A stretch of 64,000 bases of DNA from contig NZ_JADYVE010000010.1 of NCBI RefSeq assembly GCF_020193655.1, positions 62,001 to 126,000 on the forward strand, given 5' to 3'. Of the stretch, positions 53,030 to 64,000 are shown in pieces. The position numbers and the translations under genes were made by a program. Within the stretch, counting starts at the first letter, position 1. Each line of letters opens with the position of its first letter. Source of the DNA: Ensifer sp. IC3342. Lineage in GTDB: Bacteria > Pseudomonadota > Alphaproteobacteria > Rhizobiales > Rhizobiaceae. The notes under the pieces are model-generated. The model searched no databases and had not been told where the DNA came from. It saw only the letters and a program-made list of their open reading frames with translations.

Positions 53030-53162
53030 ATTCCAGTTTGAGGCATCACGCAGTAGAGCGGGATGAGAAAACGTGTCGCGCTTTCCGGGGGCATCCCGCT
53101 CTGACTTCTTGGAATGGATCACGGTCGCGATTTTGCGTCGATCCGACCGGAATCATCGCGAT
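53030..53162. repeat. RIME1-like intergenic element between pqqA and pqqB
   Basis: Two palindromes occur in order. The first is perfect: AGAGCGGGATG (53055-53065) and CATCCCGCTCT (53092-53102). The second is looser, around CACGGTCG...CGACCGGAA near 53122-53155. The two-palindrome layout and the AGCGGGATG/CATCCCGCT core resemble the Rhizobium-specific intergenic mosaic element RIME1. It sits between pqqA and pqqB, so it may terminate, process or stabilise the pqq mRNA. Confidence 0.65.
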
Positions 53163-53258
53163 CTAGAACAGGATCGGCTCATCCCCGTCCGCAGGTGCGT
53201 AGCGGGTGATTTCCATCGCGCAGCTGACTTCAATGAATTTCGGTTTATGCCAGGACAT
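53163..53258 (-). CDS. pqqA: PQQ precursor peptide PqqA
   Basis: 31 residues beginning MSWHKPKFIEV and containing E16-x3-Y20 (MEITRY), the Glu and Tyr that are crosslinked to make pyrroloquinoline quinone. GGAGGAGAC is just upstream of the ATG. First gene of pqqABCDE; a RIME-like element follows before pqqB. Too short for an automatic ORF call, but the motif makes it clear. Confidence 0.93.
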   Translation of the reverse strand: MSWHKPKFIEVSCAMEITRYAPADGDEPILF

Positions 53259-53625
53259 GTCTCCTCCATTCGTCCAGATCTGTGTGCCGCCCTGCATTGC
53301 CGGCGCCTCGCAACCGGGCCGAACACGAAACAAGCTTTGCCCTCAAGAGCGCCGCTTGGGTGAAGAGCCGGAACGACCTGCCGCCGCACCGACATGCCCG
53401 GCGTCGCCTTCGCCGGGTTTTGAAACCGCTATCGCAGGTCGGACCTGACCGCGGCGGTCTTGAGGTGATCCGTGCGAGGGTCCTCCGCCCTCTATGTTGA
53501 ATGGTATCAACCGTTCAGTGGCCTCACAATTAAGACCAAGGTGTCGGTCGACACCGCGTTTCCTGCTGTGGGACCGGGAGCTTTGCGCTTTCCATCGGCT
53601 GAGGCCCGCCCGCGGGCACCCCGGC
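53259..53625. other. Intergenic region between pqqA and cbbR
   Basis: 367 bases between the pqqA start (minus) and the end of cbbR (minus). No convincing reading frame was seen. It should hold the pqqA promoter and the end of the cbbR mRNA. Confidence 0.5.
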
Positions 53626-54567
53626 CTAACGGAACGCGTCGGCGGGATAGGGCTTGCTGACCACCGGCAGATATCGCGCGCCCTGCGCCAGCAGGAACCG
53701 CTCGAAAGCCTGCATCGCCGGGGCGGTGGCGCGGTCTGATCGCGATACGCTGAACCACTGCCGGCGGATCGGAGTCTCGACCACGTCGAGTATGACCAAT
53801 CGGCCGAGCTTCACCTCCTGCTCGATAGTATGGGCCGAGATGAAGGCAATCCCAAGACCAGCGATGACGGCCTGCTTGATCGTTTCGTTGGAGGCGATCT
53901 CAGTGCCGAGTTCCTCCAGCTTATGCGGCGTGCCGCTCAGGAAGATCTCAAGCGAGATGCGGGTCCCCGAACCCTTCTCGCGTACCAGGAACTGCTCCTG
54001 GGCAATCCGCTCCCGCGAAATTTCCAAGACGCCTGCGAGCGCATGACCGGCGGAGGCGATGAATACCAGCGGATGGTCGCCGAACACCTGCGCGCGCACC
54101 TCGACGTCGCGCGGCGGCCGCCCCATAAGGGCGATGTCGATTTCGTGATCCCTCAGTTTGGTGATGATCTCGGCGCGATTGCCGATGAAGAGATTGATCT
54201 CGATGCCCGGAGTCTGATCGCGGAAGGCGGCAATCAGCTGCGGCGCGAAGTACTTTCCGGTCGAGACGACACCGAGGCGCAATCGCCCGGTTCTGAGCCC
54301 CTTGATGGCACTGATCGAATCCTCGAGCCCGACGAGGCTGTCTTCAACCGCCCGCGCAGCCTCCAGGAAAGCAAGACCGTAAGCTGTCGGAACCATGCCG
54401 TTGCGCGTTCTGTCGAACAACGGGACGCCGGCGTCCCGTTCCAGTTGCTGGATCTGCAAGGTGAGCGCTGGTCCGGTCACGCGCAAGGCCTCGGCGGCGA
54501 GGTTGATCTTCCCCAGCCTGCAAATGGCCTCGACGGTGCGGAGTTGGCGAAGGGTCACGTTGCGCAT
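53626..54567 (-). CDS. cbbR: LysR-type regulator of the cbb operon
   Basis: 313 residues. The N-terminal LysR winged helix (TLRQLRTVEAICRLGKINLAAEALRVTGPALTLQIQQLERDAGVPLFDRTRNGM) is followed by the two-lobe effector domain (LRLGVVSTGKYFAPQLIAAF). CbbR senses Calvin-cycle metabolites such as RuBP and NADPH and activates the cbb operon. Divergent from cbbF with an AT-rich promoter between, the classic arrangement. Confidence 0.93.
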   Translation of the reverse strand: MRNVTLRQLRTVEAICRLGKINLAAEALRVTGPALTLQIQQLERDAGVPLFDRTRNGMVPTAYGLAFLEAARAVEDSLVGLEDSISAIKGLRTGRLRLGVVSTGKYFAPQLIAAFRDQTPGIEINLFIGNRAEIITKLRDHEIDIALMGRPPRDVEVRAQVFGDHPLVFIASAGHALAGVLEISRERIAQEQFLVREKGSGTRISLEIFLSGTPHKLEELGTEIASNETIKQAVIAGLGIAFISAHTIEQEVKLGRLVILDVVETPIRRQWFSVSRSDRATAPAMQAFERFLLAQGARYLPVVSKPYPADAFR

Positions 54568-54579
54568 GGGATAGCAGAG

Positions 54580-54592
54580 TAAGTAAATCTAA
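54580..54592. promoter_or_regulatory. CbbR-type binding motif in the cbb promoter
   Basis: TAA-N7-TAA matches the TNA-N7/8-TNA pattern of CbbR sites. It lies in the 103-base cbbR/cbbF intergenic region, 12 bases before the cbbR ATG. A second AT-rich stretch (near 54605-54620, ATAAATTTTAC) may be the other half-site. Confidence 0.5.
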
Positions 54593-54670
54593 CTTCTACA
54601 GTCAATCGAATAAATTTTACAAACCATCCCTTTGCGTCATCCTTCCCCTGGACATCTGGGAGGAGACATC

Positions 54671-55720
54671 ATGTCAGGCGCAACTCTCGAGGCATATCTC
54701 GCCTCACGTACGGCCAATGGCGACGATCTGGCGCCGGACGTGGCTGCAGTGATCCAGAGGCTGACAACGGCCGCCCTCGTGGTCCGTAAAATCATCAATC
54801 AGGGGGCGCTCGACACCGCTTTCAACAGCACCCGCGGCGGCAGCAACGCCGACGGCGACCTGCAGAAGAATCTGGACGTCCTGTGCAACGAGCTCTTCCT
54901 CTCGTGCCTGCAAGGGGCACCGGTCGCCTACTACGCCTCGGAAGAACTGGAAAAGCCTGTCCCGCTCGATCCGACGGCGCACCTTGCGGTTGCCATCGAT
55001 CCGCTCGACGGCTCGTCGAACATCGACAACAACGTCTCCATCGGAACGGTCTTCTCGGTTCTGCCCGCTGTCAAGGGACCTGATCTGGACCCCACACAGT
55101 CCTTTCTGCAGCCCGGAAACCAGCAACTGGCGGCCGGCTTCTTCGTCTACGGAGCACAAACCACGCTCGTACTGTCGCTTGGTAAGGGCACGGAAATTTT
55201 CATCTTCTCCAACCGGCTCGGATGCTTCGTGGAGGCCTACAAGTCGGTCAGCATCCCAGAGCGCACCAGCGAATTCGCCATCAACATGGCGAACTATCGA
55301 CACTGGGAAGAAGCGATCCGGCTCTATGTCGACGATTGCCTGGCAGGCTCGGAGGGGCCGCGCGAGCGGGACTTCAACATGCGGTGGATCGCCTCGCTGG
55401 TCGCCGAGACCTATCGGATCCTGGTCCGTGGTGGGATTTTCCTGTATCCCGCCGACGGCCGAAAAGGCTATCACCAGGGTCGGCTGCGGCTGGTCTACGA
55501 GGCCAATCCGATCGCGTTCATCATCGAGAACGCCGGCGGCGCGGCCACAAACTCCATCACGCGCATTCTCGATCTCGTTCCGGAAAACCTGCACCAGCGC
55601 GTTCCGCTGGCTTTCGGCTCGCGCCGCGAGGTGGCGCGCGTCGCCCGCTATCACGTCGACCCGAACATGATTGGCGAACGCGCTCCGCTTTTCGGCAAGC
55701 GCGGTCTGTTTCGCGCCTGA
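54671..55720 (+). CDS. cbbF: Fructose-1,6-bisphosphatase (class I)
   Basis: 349 residues. The metal-binding DPLDGSSNIDNN motif is present, with YYASEELEKPVP upstream. It hydrolyses fructose- or sedoheptulose-1,7-bisphosphate in RuBP regeneration. ATG 54671 follows GGGAGGAGACATC. First gene of the cbb operon. cbbP follows after 10 bases. Confidence 0.94.
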   Translation: MSGATLEAYLASRTANGDDLAPDVAAVIQRLTTAALVVRKIINQGALDTAFNSTRGGSNADGDLQKNLDVLCNELFLSCLQGAPVAYYASEELEKPVPLDPTAHLAVAIDPLDGSSNIDNNVSIGTVFSVLPAVKGPDLDPTQSFLQPGNQQLAAGFFVYGAQTTLVLSLGKGTEIFIFSNRLGCFVEAYKSVSIPERTSEFAINMANYRHWEEAIRLYVDDCLAGSEGPRERDFNMRWIASLVAETYRILVRGGIFLYPADGRKGYHQGRLRLVYEANPIAFIIENAGGAATNSITRILDLVPENLHQRVPLAFGSRREVARVARYHVDPNMIGERAPLFGKRGLFRA

Positions 55721-55730
55721 GGAGAGCAGC

Positions 55731-56600
55731 ATGTCAGCCAGATATCCAATCATATCGATCACGGGCTCCTCCGGCGCCGGCACCACGACCGTGAAGGACA
55801 CCTTCGAGAAGATCTTCAAGCGCGAGAACGTCTCGGCGTCCTTCATCGAAGGTGATGCTTTCCACCGCTACGACCGGGAAACGATGCGCCGCAAGATAGC
55901 GGAAGAGAAAGCGCGAGGTGTCGATTTCACCCATTTCTCCGCCGAGGCGAATGAACTGGAAATCCTGGAGAGCGTCTTTGCCGAATATGGCAGGCGCGGC
56001 GTCGGGCGCACCCGCCACTACGTGCATGACGACGCCGAGGCTGCGAAATACGGGGCGGAACCCGGTACATTCACGAACTGGGAAGAGTTTGGCGACAGCG
56101 ATCTCCTGTTCTACGAAGGATTGCATGGCTGTGCGGTCACGGACACCGTCAATCTCGCCCAGCATTGCGACCTGAAGATCGGCGTCGTTCCGGTGATCAA
56201 CCTCGAATGGATTCAGAAGATCCATCGCGACAAGGCGACGCGCGGGTACTCCACCGAGGCCGTGACCGACACGATCCTGCGGCGCATGCCCGACTATGTG
56301 CACTATATCTGCCCGCAGTTTTCGCTCACCGATATCAATTTCCAGCGTGTGCCGATCGTCGACACGTCCAACCCCTTCATCGCCCGCTGGATACCGACGC
56401 ACGCCGAATCCATCCTGGTCATCCGCTTCGCCAAACCGCAGAGCATCGATTTCCCCTACCTGCTCTCGATGCTCCACAACAGCTTCATGTCACGCGCCAA
56501 TTCCATTGTGGTGCCGGGCGACAAGCTCGACCTCGCCATGCAGCTGATTTTCACGCCGCTCATCCACAAACTGCTCGAGCGCAAACACCGCATGTCGTGA
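55731..56600 (+). CDS. cbbP: Phosphoribulokinase
   Basis: 289 residues, class I proteobacterial phosphoribulokinase. P-loop [10 protein letters not shown] near the N-terminus, then [12 protein letters not shown]. It phosphorylates ribulose-5-phosphate to RuBP, the RuBisCO substrate. ATG 55731 follows GAGGAGAGCAGC. cbbT starts 10 bases downstream. Confidence 0.94.
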   Translation: MSARYPIISITGSSGAGTTTVKDTFEKIFKRENVSASFIEGDAFHRYDRETMRRKIAEEKARGVDFTHFSAEANELEILESVFAEYGRRGVGRTRHYVHDDAEAAKYGAEPGTFTNWEEFGDSDLLFYEGLHGCAVTDTVNLAQHCDLKIGVVPVINLEWIQKIHRDKATRGYSTEAVTDTILRRMPDYVHYICPQFSLTDINFQRVPIVDTSNPFIARWIPTHAESILVIRFAKPQSIDFPYLLSMLHNSFMSRANSIVVPGDKLDLAMQLIFTPLIHKLLERKHRMS

Positions 56601-56610
56601 GGAGGACATC

Positions 56611-58698
56611 ATGAATGTTTCGCAGCAGATCGAAACCCGAGCCGCCGCATCGGAGCGCAACATGGCCGATGCCATCCGGTTTCTTGCCATGGATGCCGTG
56701 CAAAAGGCCAATTCCGGCCATCCCGGGATGCCGATGGGCATGGCCGACGTGGTGACCGTCCTCTTCAACCGTTTCATCAAGATTGACCCCTCCCTGCCCG
56801 ACTGGCCGGATCGCGATCGTTTCGTGCTTTCGGCCGGTCATGGGTCGATGTTGCTCTATGCCATCCATCACCTCATCGGCTTTGCCGACATGCCGATGGC
56901 CGAACTCTCAGCCTTCCGCCAGCTCGGCTCGAAAACGGCCGGCCATCCCGAATACGGCCATGCCCTCGGGATCGAAACCACCACCGGCCCGCTCGGCCAG
57001 GGAATTGCCACGGCCGTCGGCATGGCGATTGCCGAACAGATGATGGCCGCTCGCTTCTCGAGTTCGCTCTGCAACCACTTCACCTATGTGGTTGCCGGCG
57101 ACGGCTGCCTGCAGGAGGGTATCAGCCACGAGGCGATCGACCTTGCCGGACACCTGAAGCTGCGCAAGCTCATCGTGCTCTGGGACGACAACCGGATATC
57201 GATCGACGGTTCGACGGAGCTCTCCACCTCCATGAACCAGCTTGCGCGCTTCCGCGCGGCCGGCTGGGATGCGCAACGCGTCGACGGCCACGACCACGAG
57301 GCCGTGGCGAAGGCGATCCAGCGGGCGCACCGGACCCGCAAGCCGTCGCTGATTGCCTGCCGCACCCGGATTGGCAAGGGCGCAGCAAGCATGGAAGGCT
57401 CGCACAAGACCCATGGGGCGGCACTCGGCGACAAGGAAATCTCCGCGACACGCGAGAAACTCGCCTGGCCACACCCACCCTTCTTCGTGCCACCAGAGAT
57501 CAAGTCCGCCTGGCAAAGGGTGGCGGTCAGAGGTCGGGTGTCCCGCGAGGCATGGGAAATCCGACTGGACACTTCCCGCTCGAAAAAGCGTTACGAAAAG
57601 ACCGTCGCCCGAGAATTGGACGCGGGTGTCACGGATCTACTGGCAAAATTCCGAGCCACGCATCGCAAGAGGGACTCCAAGGTCGCCACACGCCAGGCCT
57701 CGCAGATGACGCTGGAGATCATCAATGGCGCGACGGCCTTGACGGTCGGCGGCTCCGCCGATCTCACCGGGTCGAACCTGACGATGACCTCGCAGACTCA
57801 ACCCATTGTTCCTGGCAATTTCAAGGGCCGCTACCTGCACTACGGTATCCGTGAGCACGGCATGGCGGCCGCCATGAACGGCATCGCCCTGCATGGCGGT
57901 TTCATCCCCTATGGCGGCACGTTCCTCGCGTTTTCCGACTATGCGCGCGGCGCGATCCGTCTCTCGGCACTGATGGGTCTCCCCGTCATCTATGTGCTGA
58001 CTCATGACTCCATCGGGCTCGGCGAAGACGGGCCGACCCACCAGCCGGTCGAGCATCTGGCGATGCTGCGCGCCACGCCTAACCTCAATGTCTTCCGCCC
58101 CGCTGACATCATCGAGACCGCCGAATGCTGGGAGATCGCGCTGGGCGAGAAGAAGACCCCAAGCGCCCTCGCCCTTTCGCGGCAGGCTCTGCCAATGCTG
58201 CGTCAGACGGACGCGGACGAGAATTTGTCAGCGCGCGGGGCCTATGTCCTCAAGGAAGCGCGCGGGCCGCGCGACATCACGCTGCTTGCCACCGGGTCCG
58301 AGGTCGAGATCGCCATGGCCGCCGCGGAACGCTTGCAGGCCGAGGAGGGTATCGAAGCGGCGGTGGTCTCCATGCCGTGCTGGGAGAAATTCGAAGTCCA
58401 GGATGCATCCTATCAAAGGCAGGTGCTCGGAGATGCCCCGCGCATTGCCATCGAAGCGGCGGGCCGGCTCGGCTGGGATCGCTGGATGGGGCCGGACGGT
58501 GCCTTCGTCGGCATGCTCGGCTTCGGTGCCTCCGCGCCCGCTGGAGACCTCTATCGCCATTTCGGCATCACCGCCGACCACATCATCGCCGACGCTTTGA
58601 GGCTTGTTCGCAAGGACTTCCGGGAGGCGCCCCCCATGGGCGCCCGAACGGACTCGCGGGCCGGCAAAGACGTCATCACATCTTCCAGGGAGGTCTGA
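56611..58698 (+). CDS. cbbT: Transketolase
   Basis: 695 residues. The thiamine diphosphate site is [13 protein letters not shown]...[10 protein letters not shown], and the N-terminal block is [12 protein letters not shown] middle PYR domain has [13 protein letters not shown] and [19 protein letters not shown]. It moves two-carbon units among sugar phosphates to regenerate ribulose-5-phosphate. GAGGAGGACATC precedes the ATG. cbbA follows after two bases. Confidence 0.93.
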   Translation: MNVSQQIETRAAASERNMADAIRFLAMDAVQKANSGHPGMPMGMADVVTVLFNRFIKIDPSLPDWPDRDRFVLSAGHGSMLLYAIHHLIGFADMPMAELSAFRQLGSKTAGHPEYGHALGIETTTGPLGQGIATAVGMAIAEQMMAARFSSSLCNHFTYVVAGDGCLQEGISHEAIDLAGHLKLRKLIVLWDDNRISIDGSTELSTSMNQLARFRAAGWDAQRVDGHDHEAVAKAIQRAHRTRKPSLIACRTRIGKGAASMEGSHKTHGAALGDKEISATREKLAWPHPPFFVPPEIKSAWQRVAVRGRVSREAWEIRLDTSRSKKRYEKTVARELDAGVTDLLAKFRATHRKRDSKVATRQASQMTLEIINGATALTVGGSADLTGSNLTMTSQTQPIVPGNFKGRYLHYGIREHGMAAAMNGIALHGGFIPYGGTFLAFSDYARGAIRLSALMGLPVIYVLTHDSIGLGEDGPTHQPVEHLAMLRATPNLNVFRPADIIETAECWEIALGEKKTPSALALSRQALPMLRQTDADENLSARGAYVLKEARGPRDITLLATGSEVEIAMAAAERLQAEEGIEAAVVSMPCWEKFEVQDASYQRQVLGDAPRIAIEAAGRLGWDRWMGPDGAFVGMLGFGASAPAGDLYRHFGITADHIIADALRLVRKDFREAPPMGARTDSRAGKDVITSSREV

Positions 58699-58700
58699 CC

Positions 58701-61270
<2,570 letters not shown>

Positions 61271-61294
61271 CGGCATAAGAGAAGGAGAAACGAC

Positions 61295-61684
61295 ATGCGT
61301 ATCACCCAAGGATGCTTCTCGTTCCTGCCGGACCTGACGGACGAACAGATAACGGCACAGGTGGAGTATTGTCTCCGTAAGGAATGGGCGATCGGCGTCG
61401 AGCACACCGACGACCCGCATCCCCGCAACACCTATTGGGAAATGTGGGGCAACCCGATGTTCGACCTCAGGGATGCCAAGGGCGTCATGATGGAGTTGGA
61501 GGATTGCCGCAAGGCCCATCCGCAGGATTACATCCGCCTGAATGCCTTCGATTCCAGCCGCGGCCTCGAGACGGTGACGATGTCCTTCATCGTCAACCGG
61601 CCCGACAACGAGCCTAAACTGCAGATGAGCCGGACGGAAAGCCGCGGTCGCAACCAGCGCTATGCTTGGGAAACGCAGCGGTAG
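61295..61684 (+). CDS. cbbS: Ribulose-bisphosphate carboxylase, small subunit (red type)
   Basis: 129 residues. The N-terminal [19 protein letters not shown] and [12 protein letters not shown] are standard, and a C-terminal extension (about residues 100-129) forms the hairpin that fills the central channel in red-type enzymes. Completes the L8S8 holoenzyme. GAAGGAGAAACGAC precedes the ATG. Confidence 0.95.
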   Translation: MRITQGCFSFLPDLTDEQITAQVEYCLRKEWAIGVEHTDDPHPRNTYWEMWGNPMFDLRDAKGVMMELEDCRKAHPQDYIRLNAFDSSRGLETVTMSFIVNRPDNEPKLQMSRTESRGRNQRYAWETQR

Positions 61685-61698
61685 GAGGAGCAGACAAG

Positions 61699-62634
61699 AT
61701 GGCGATGCCGGAAGCCCAATTAAGCCCCGAAAGCCTGCCGACGTTGGTCGATCTCGCCGCGGAATACAGGGCCTCCGGCGTCGCCGAGGTGCTCGATGAA
61801 CTGGACAGAGAGCTCGTCGGCCTGAAGCCCGTGAAGCGGCGGATCCGTGAGACAGCCGCCCTGCTGCTCGTTGAACGGGCCCGCCGTGCCATGGGCCTCT
61901 CCCACGAAGCGCCGTCGCTGCACATGAGCTTCACCGGCAATCCCGGTACCGGCAAGACGACGGTGGCCTTGCGCATGGCCAATCTGCTGCACAGGCTCGG
62001 CTATATCCGCAAGGGGCATCTGGTGTCGGTGACGCGCGACGATCTGGTCGGGCAATATATCGGTCACACCGCGCCCAAGACCAAGGAGATCCTGAAGAAG
62101 GCAATGGGCGGCGTGCTGTTCATCGACGAGGCCTATTACCTCTACCGGCCGGACAACGAGCGCGATTACGGCCAGGAAGCGATCGAGATTTTGCTGCAGG
62201 TGATGGAGAACAACCGCGACGACCTGGTGGTCATTCTCGCCGGATACGCCGACCGCATGGACCGGTTTTTCGAGAGCAACCCGGGCTTCCGCTCGCGCAT
62301 TGCCCACCATATCGATTTTCCCGACTACGACGACGGGGAGCTCCTGTCGATCGCCGAAGGGATGCTGAGCCGTCAGGGCTATCGCTTTGACGCCAAGGCA
62401 ACTGCTATGATGAGCAATTACATCGCGCGGCGCCGGCGCCAGCCGCATTTCGCCAATGCGCGCTCGATCCGCAACGCGCTCGACCGGGCCCGGCTGCGGC
62501 AGGCGAACCGCCTGTTCGAGGAAAGCGCCGGGCCCGTCGACGCCGAACAACTGTCGACCATCACGGATCGGGACATTTCCGCAAGCCGCGTGTTCAGCAT
62601 GGGTGAACCCAATCATCCGGAGATATCGTCATGA
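61699..62634 (+). CDS. cbbX: Red-type RuBisCO activase CbbX
   Basis: 311 residues, AAA+ ATPase. Walker A GNPGTGKT at 80-87, Walker B FIDE at 141-144, then pore and sensor segments. CbbX pulls on the C-terminal tail of the large subunit to release inhibitory sugar phosphates and is activated by RuBP. ATG 61699 follows GGAGGAGCAGACAAG. Overlaps cbbE (ATGA). Confidence 0.95.
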   Translation: MAMPEAQLSPESLPTLVDLAAEYRASGVAEVLDELDRELVGLKPVKRRIRETAALLLVERARRAMGLSHEAPSLHMSFTGNPGTGKTTVALRMANLLHRLGYIRKGHLVSVTRDDLVGQYIGHTAPKTKEILKKAMGGVLFIDEAYYLYRPDNERDYGQEAIEILLQVMENNRDDLVVILAGYADRMDRFFESNPGFRSRIAHHIDFPDYDDGELLSIAEGMLSRQGYRFDAKATAMMSNYIARRRRQPHFANARSIRNALDRARLRQANRLFEESAGPVDAEQLSTITDRDISASRVFSMGEPNHPEISS

Positions 62635-63314
62635 GCGAGAAGACCATCATAGCCCCCTCTGTTCTGTCGGCCGATTTCTCGAGGCTCGGCGAAGAGGTCG
62701 AGACCGTCTGCCGGGCGGGTGCCGACTGGATCCACCTTGATGTAATGGACGGCCATTTCGTGCCAAACATCACCTTCGGGCCACCAGTTATCAAAGCGAT
62801 CCGGAACCGAACGGAAAAAGTGTTCGACTGTCACTTGATGATCGCACCGGTCGACTCGTTTCTCGGTGCCTTCGCCGATGCCGGCTGCGACATTATCACC
62901 GTGCATGCCGAAGCAACCACTCACCTCGACAGGTCATTGCAGGCGATCCGCGACCTCGGCTGCAAGGCCGGCGTGTCGCTCAATCCCTCGACGCGGGAGA
63001 ACGTCATCGAATATGTACTGGATCGGCTGGACCTCATACTGCTGATGACGGTCAATCCGGGCTTCGGCGGCCAGGCCTTTATTCCATCCGTCGTCGAAAA
63101 GGTGCGGCGCGTGAAGTCCATGATCGGCAGCCGTCCGATCCACATCGAGATCGACGGCGGCGTGACGCCGGAAACGGCGCCGCTCGTGGCCGCGGCCGGT
63201 GCGGACGTGCTCGTCGCCGGCTCCGCCGTGTTCAAGGGCGGCAGCGAGGCCTACGCGAAAAGCATCGCGGCCATCCGCGCGGCTTCCGATGGCGCCATGA
63301 AAAAAGCGGCGTGA
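62631..63314 (+). CDS. cbbE: Ribulose-phosphate 3-epimerase
   Basis: 227 residues, TIM barrel. Starts [17 protein letters not shown], with the metal and catalytic blocks [29 protein letters not shown] and IHIEIDGGV. It interconverts xylulose-5-phosphate and ribulose-5-phosphate. The start overlaps cbbX. Also called ppe or rpe. Confidence 0.94.
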   Translation: MSEKTIIAPSVLSADFSRLGEEVETVCRAGADWIHLDVMDGHFVPNITFGPPVIKAIRNRTEKVFDCHLMIAPVDSFLGAFADAGCDIITVHAEATTHLDRSLQAIRDLGCKAGVSLNPSTRENVIEYVLDRLDLILLMTVNPGFGGQAFIPSVVEKVRRVKSMIGSRPIHIEIDGGVTPETAPLVAAAGADVLVAGSAVFKGGSEAYAKSIAAIRAASDGAMKKAA

Positions 63315-63317
63315 ACC

Positions 63318-63884
63318 ATGGCCGCTACCCCTCCCGTCTGTGAATTCGGCTGGCCGGCGGTCGACGCCAGGCTTCCCGGCGTCGATGGCGCCACCCACTC
63401 GATATTCGATCAGGCCGGCCCGAAGGGGCTGGTCGTTGCCTTCATCTGCAATCACTGCCCCTATGTGAAAGCGGTCATCGCGCGGATCGTTCGGGACGCG
63501 GTCGGCCTCAGGACTCACGGTGTCGGCTTCGTGGCGATCAGCGCCAATGACGCCGATACTTATCCGGAGGACTCGTTCGACAACATGAAGCGCTTCGCTT
63601 CGCAAAACGCCCTGCCCTTCCCCTATCTCTACGACGAGGACCAATCCGTCGCCAAAGCCTACGGCGCCTTCTGCACGCCGGACTTCTTCGGCTTCAACAA
63701 GGATATGAAGCTGCAATATCGCGGCCGACTGGACGCTTCGCGCAAGGAGATCGGCCCCGCCGATCTGAGGCGCGATCTTTACGAGGCAATGGTCATGGTC
63801 GCGCTGTTCGGCAAAGGACCGGCGGAACAGCAGCCCTCGATCGGCTGCTCCATCAAATGGAAAGTTTCGCCGTATCAGGTCTGA
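63318..63884 (+). CDS. Thioredoxin-fold protein (AhpC/TSA-like)
   Basis: 188 residues with a thioredoxin-like fold. CNHC at 44-47 is a CxxC pair in the thioredoxin-like position (VVAFICNHCPYVKAV), and VAISANDADTYPEDSFDNMKRFA is typical of this alkyl hydroperoxide reductase-like family. No signal peptide. It starts three bases after cbbE and is probably the last gene of the cbb operon, hinting at redox support of carbon fixation. The function is unproven. Confidence 0.8.
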   Translation: MAATPPVCEFGWPAVDARLPGVDGATHSIFDQAGPKGLVVAFICNHCPYVKAVIARIVRDAVGLRTHGVGFVAISANDADTYPEDSFDNMKRFASQNALPFPYLYDEDQSVAKAYGAFCTPDFFGFNKDMKLQYRGRLDASRKEIGPADLRRDLYEAMVMVALFGKGPAEQQPSIGCSIKWKVSPYQV

Positions 63885-64000
63885 ATAGCTGTTCCATTGG
63901 TTCCTCTGGGCGGGGTACCCCGACAACGAGCGCTTTCCCGATCTTCGCCGCGCATCGACTCCGAAGGCACAAAACGCCTCAGACCCCACCCGTGGGAGAG

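Noticed and set aside
54704-55846. 380-codon minus-strand ORF opposite cbbF
   Set aside because: Shadow of a conserved enzyme gene.
63910-64000. Palindrome GGGGTACCCC after the cbb operon
   Set aside because: Too short and without a U run to be called a terminator; the window ends before the region can be judged.

Overview
The window reads as alpha-proteobacterial, most likely Sinorhizobium/Ensifer, on a pSymB-like secondary replicon. The support is high GC, ATGA-coupled operons, many sugar ABC importers, a red-type (form IC) cbb operon beside a pqq operon, an ExsH-like succinoglycan depolymerase, a RIME-like intergenic element and several GGAAC-N16/17-CGTT promoters of the RpoE2/EcfG general-stress type. 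The genus is inferred from gene content; no database search was possible.

Layout. 1-4681: tail of a surface-polysaccharide cluster (C-terminal membrane anchor, two glycosyltransferases, an alpha/beta hydrolase). 4860-6644: adenylate/guanylate cyclase with TolB-like and TPR parts. 6810-11017: stress-type promoter, a 70-residue protein, then a N-formylglutamate amidohydrolase-like enzyme, a QEGLA/DUF1704 metallopeptidase-like protein and a GshB-like ATP-grasp ligase. This is the least understood system here. 11152-16543: galactofuranose-type importer ytfQRT-yjfF with a FadR-type regulator. 16630-24025: a second sugar importer (binding protein, two permeases, ATPase) with a sugar-phosphate isomerase-like protein and a Gfo/Idh/MocA dehydrogenase, divergent from a LacI regulator with a perfect 16-bp operator between them. 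24187-28424: small secreted protein, site-2-type protease with CBS domains, two convergent DUF1772-like membrane proteins each with a stress-type promoter, and an S41 peptidase-like protein. 28437-32489: FrcBCA-like importer parts with an epimerase. 32547-37376: exsH, then an HWE kinase (exsG-like, stress-type promoter) and a receiver (exsF-like), closed by a strong terminator.

37558-43259: an MFS exporter and TetR regulator divergent over three operator copies, a frameshifted alpha/beta hydrolase, a small XRE regulator, and an SbmA/BacA-type ABC transporter. 43422-45222: queuosine precursor operon queCDE under a preQ1-I riboswitch. 45540-49328: Tat-exported molybdenum aldehyde oxidoreductase paoABC. 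49814-53258: pqqABCDE, including the 31-codon pqqA. 53626-63884: cbbR and the divergent operon cbbF-P-T-A-L-S-X-E plus a thioredoxin-fold gene.

How the parts fit. The right half combines CO2 fixation (RuBisCO, its activase CbbX, and regeneration enzymes; no phosphoglycerate kinase or GAPDH gene is present, so these must come from elsewhere) with periplasmic oxidation (PQQ for quinoprotein dehydrogenases, PaoABC for aldehydes). This suits a soil bacterium that oxidises reduced compounds for energy. The left half is carbohydrate uptake and envelope polysaccharide work. Several scattered genes share general-stress promoter signatures.
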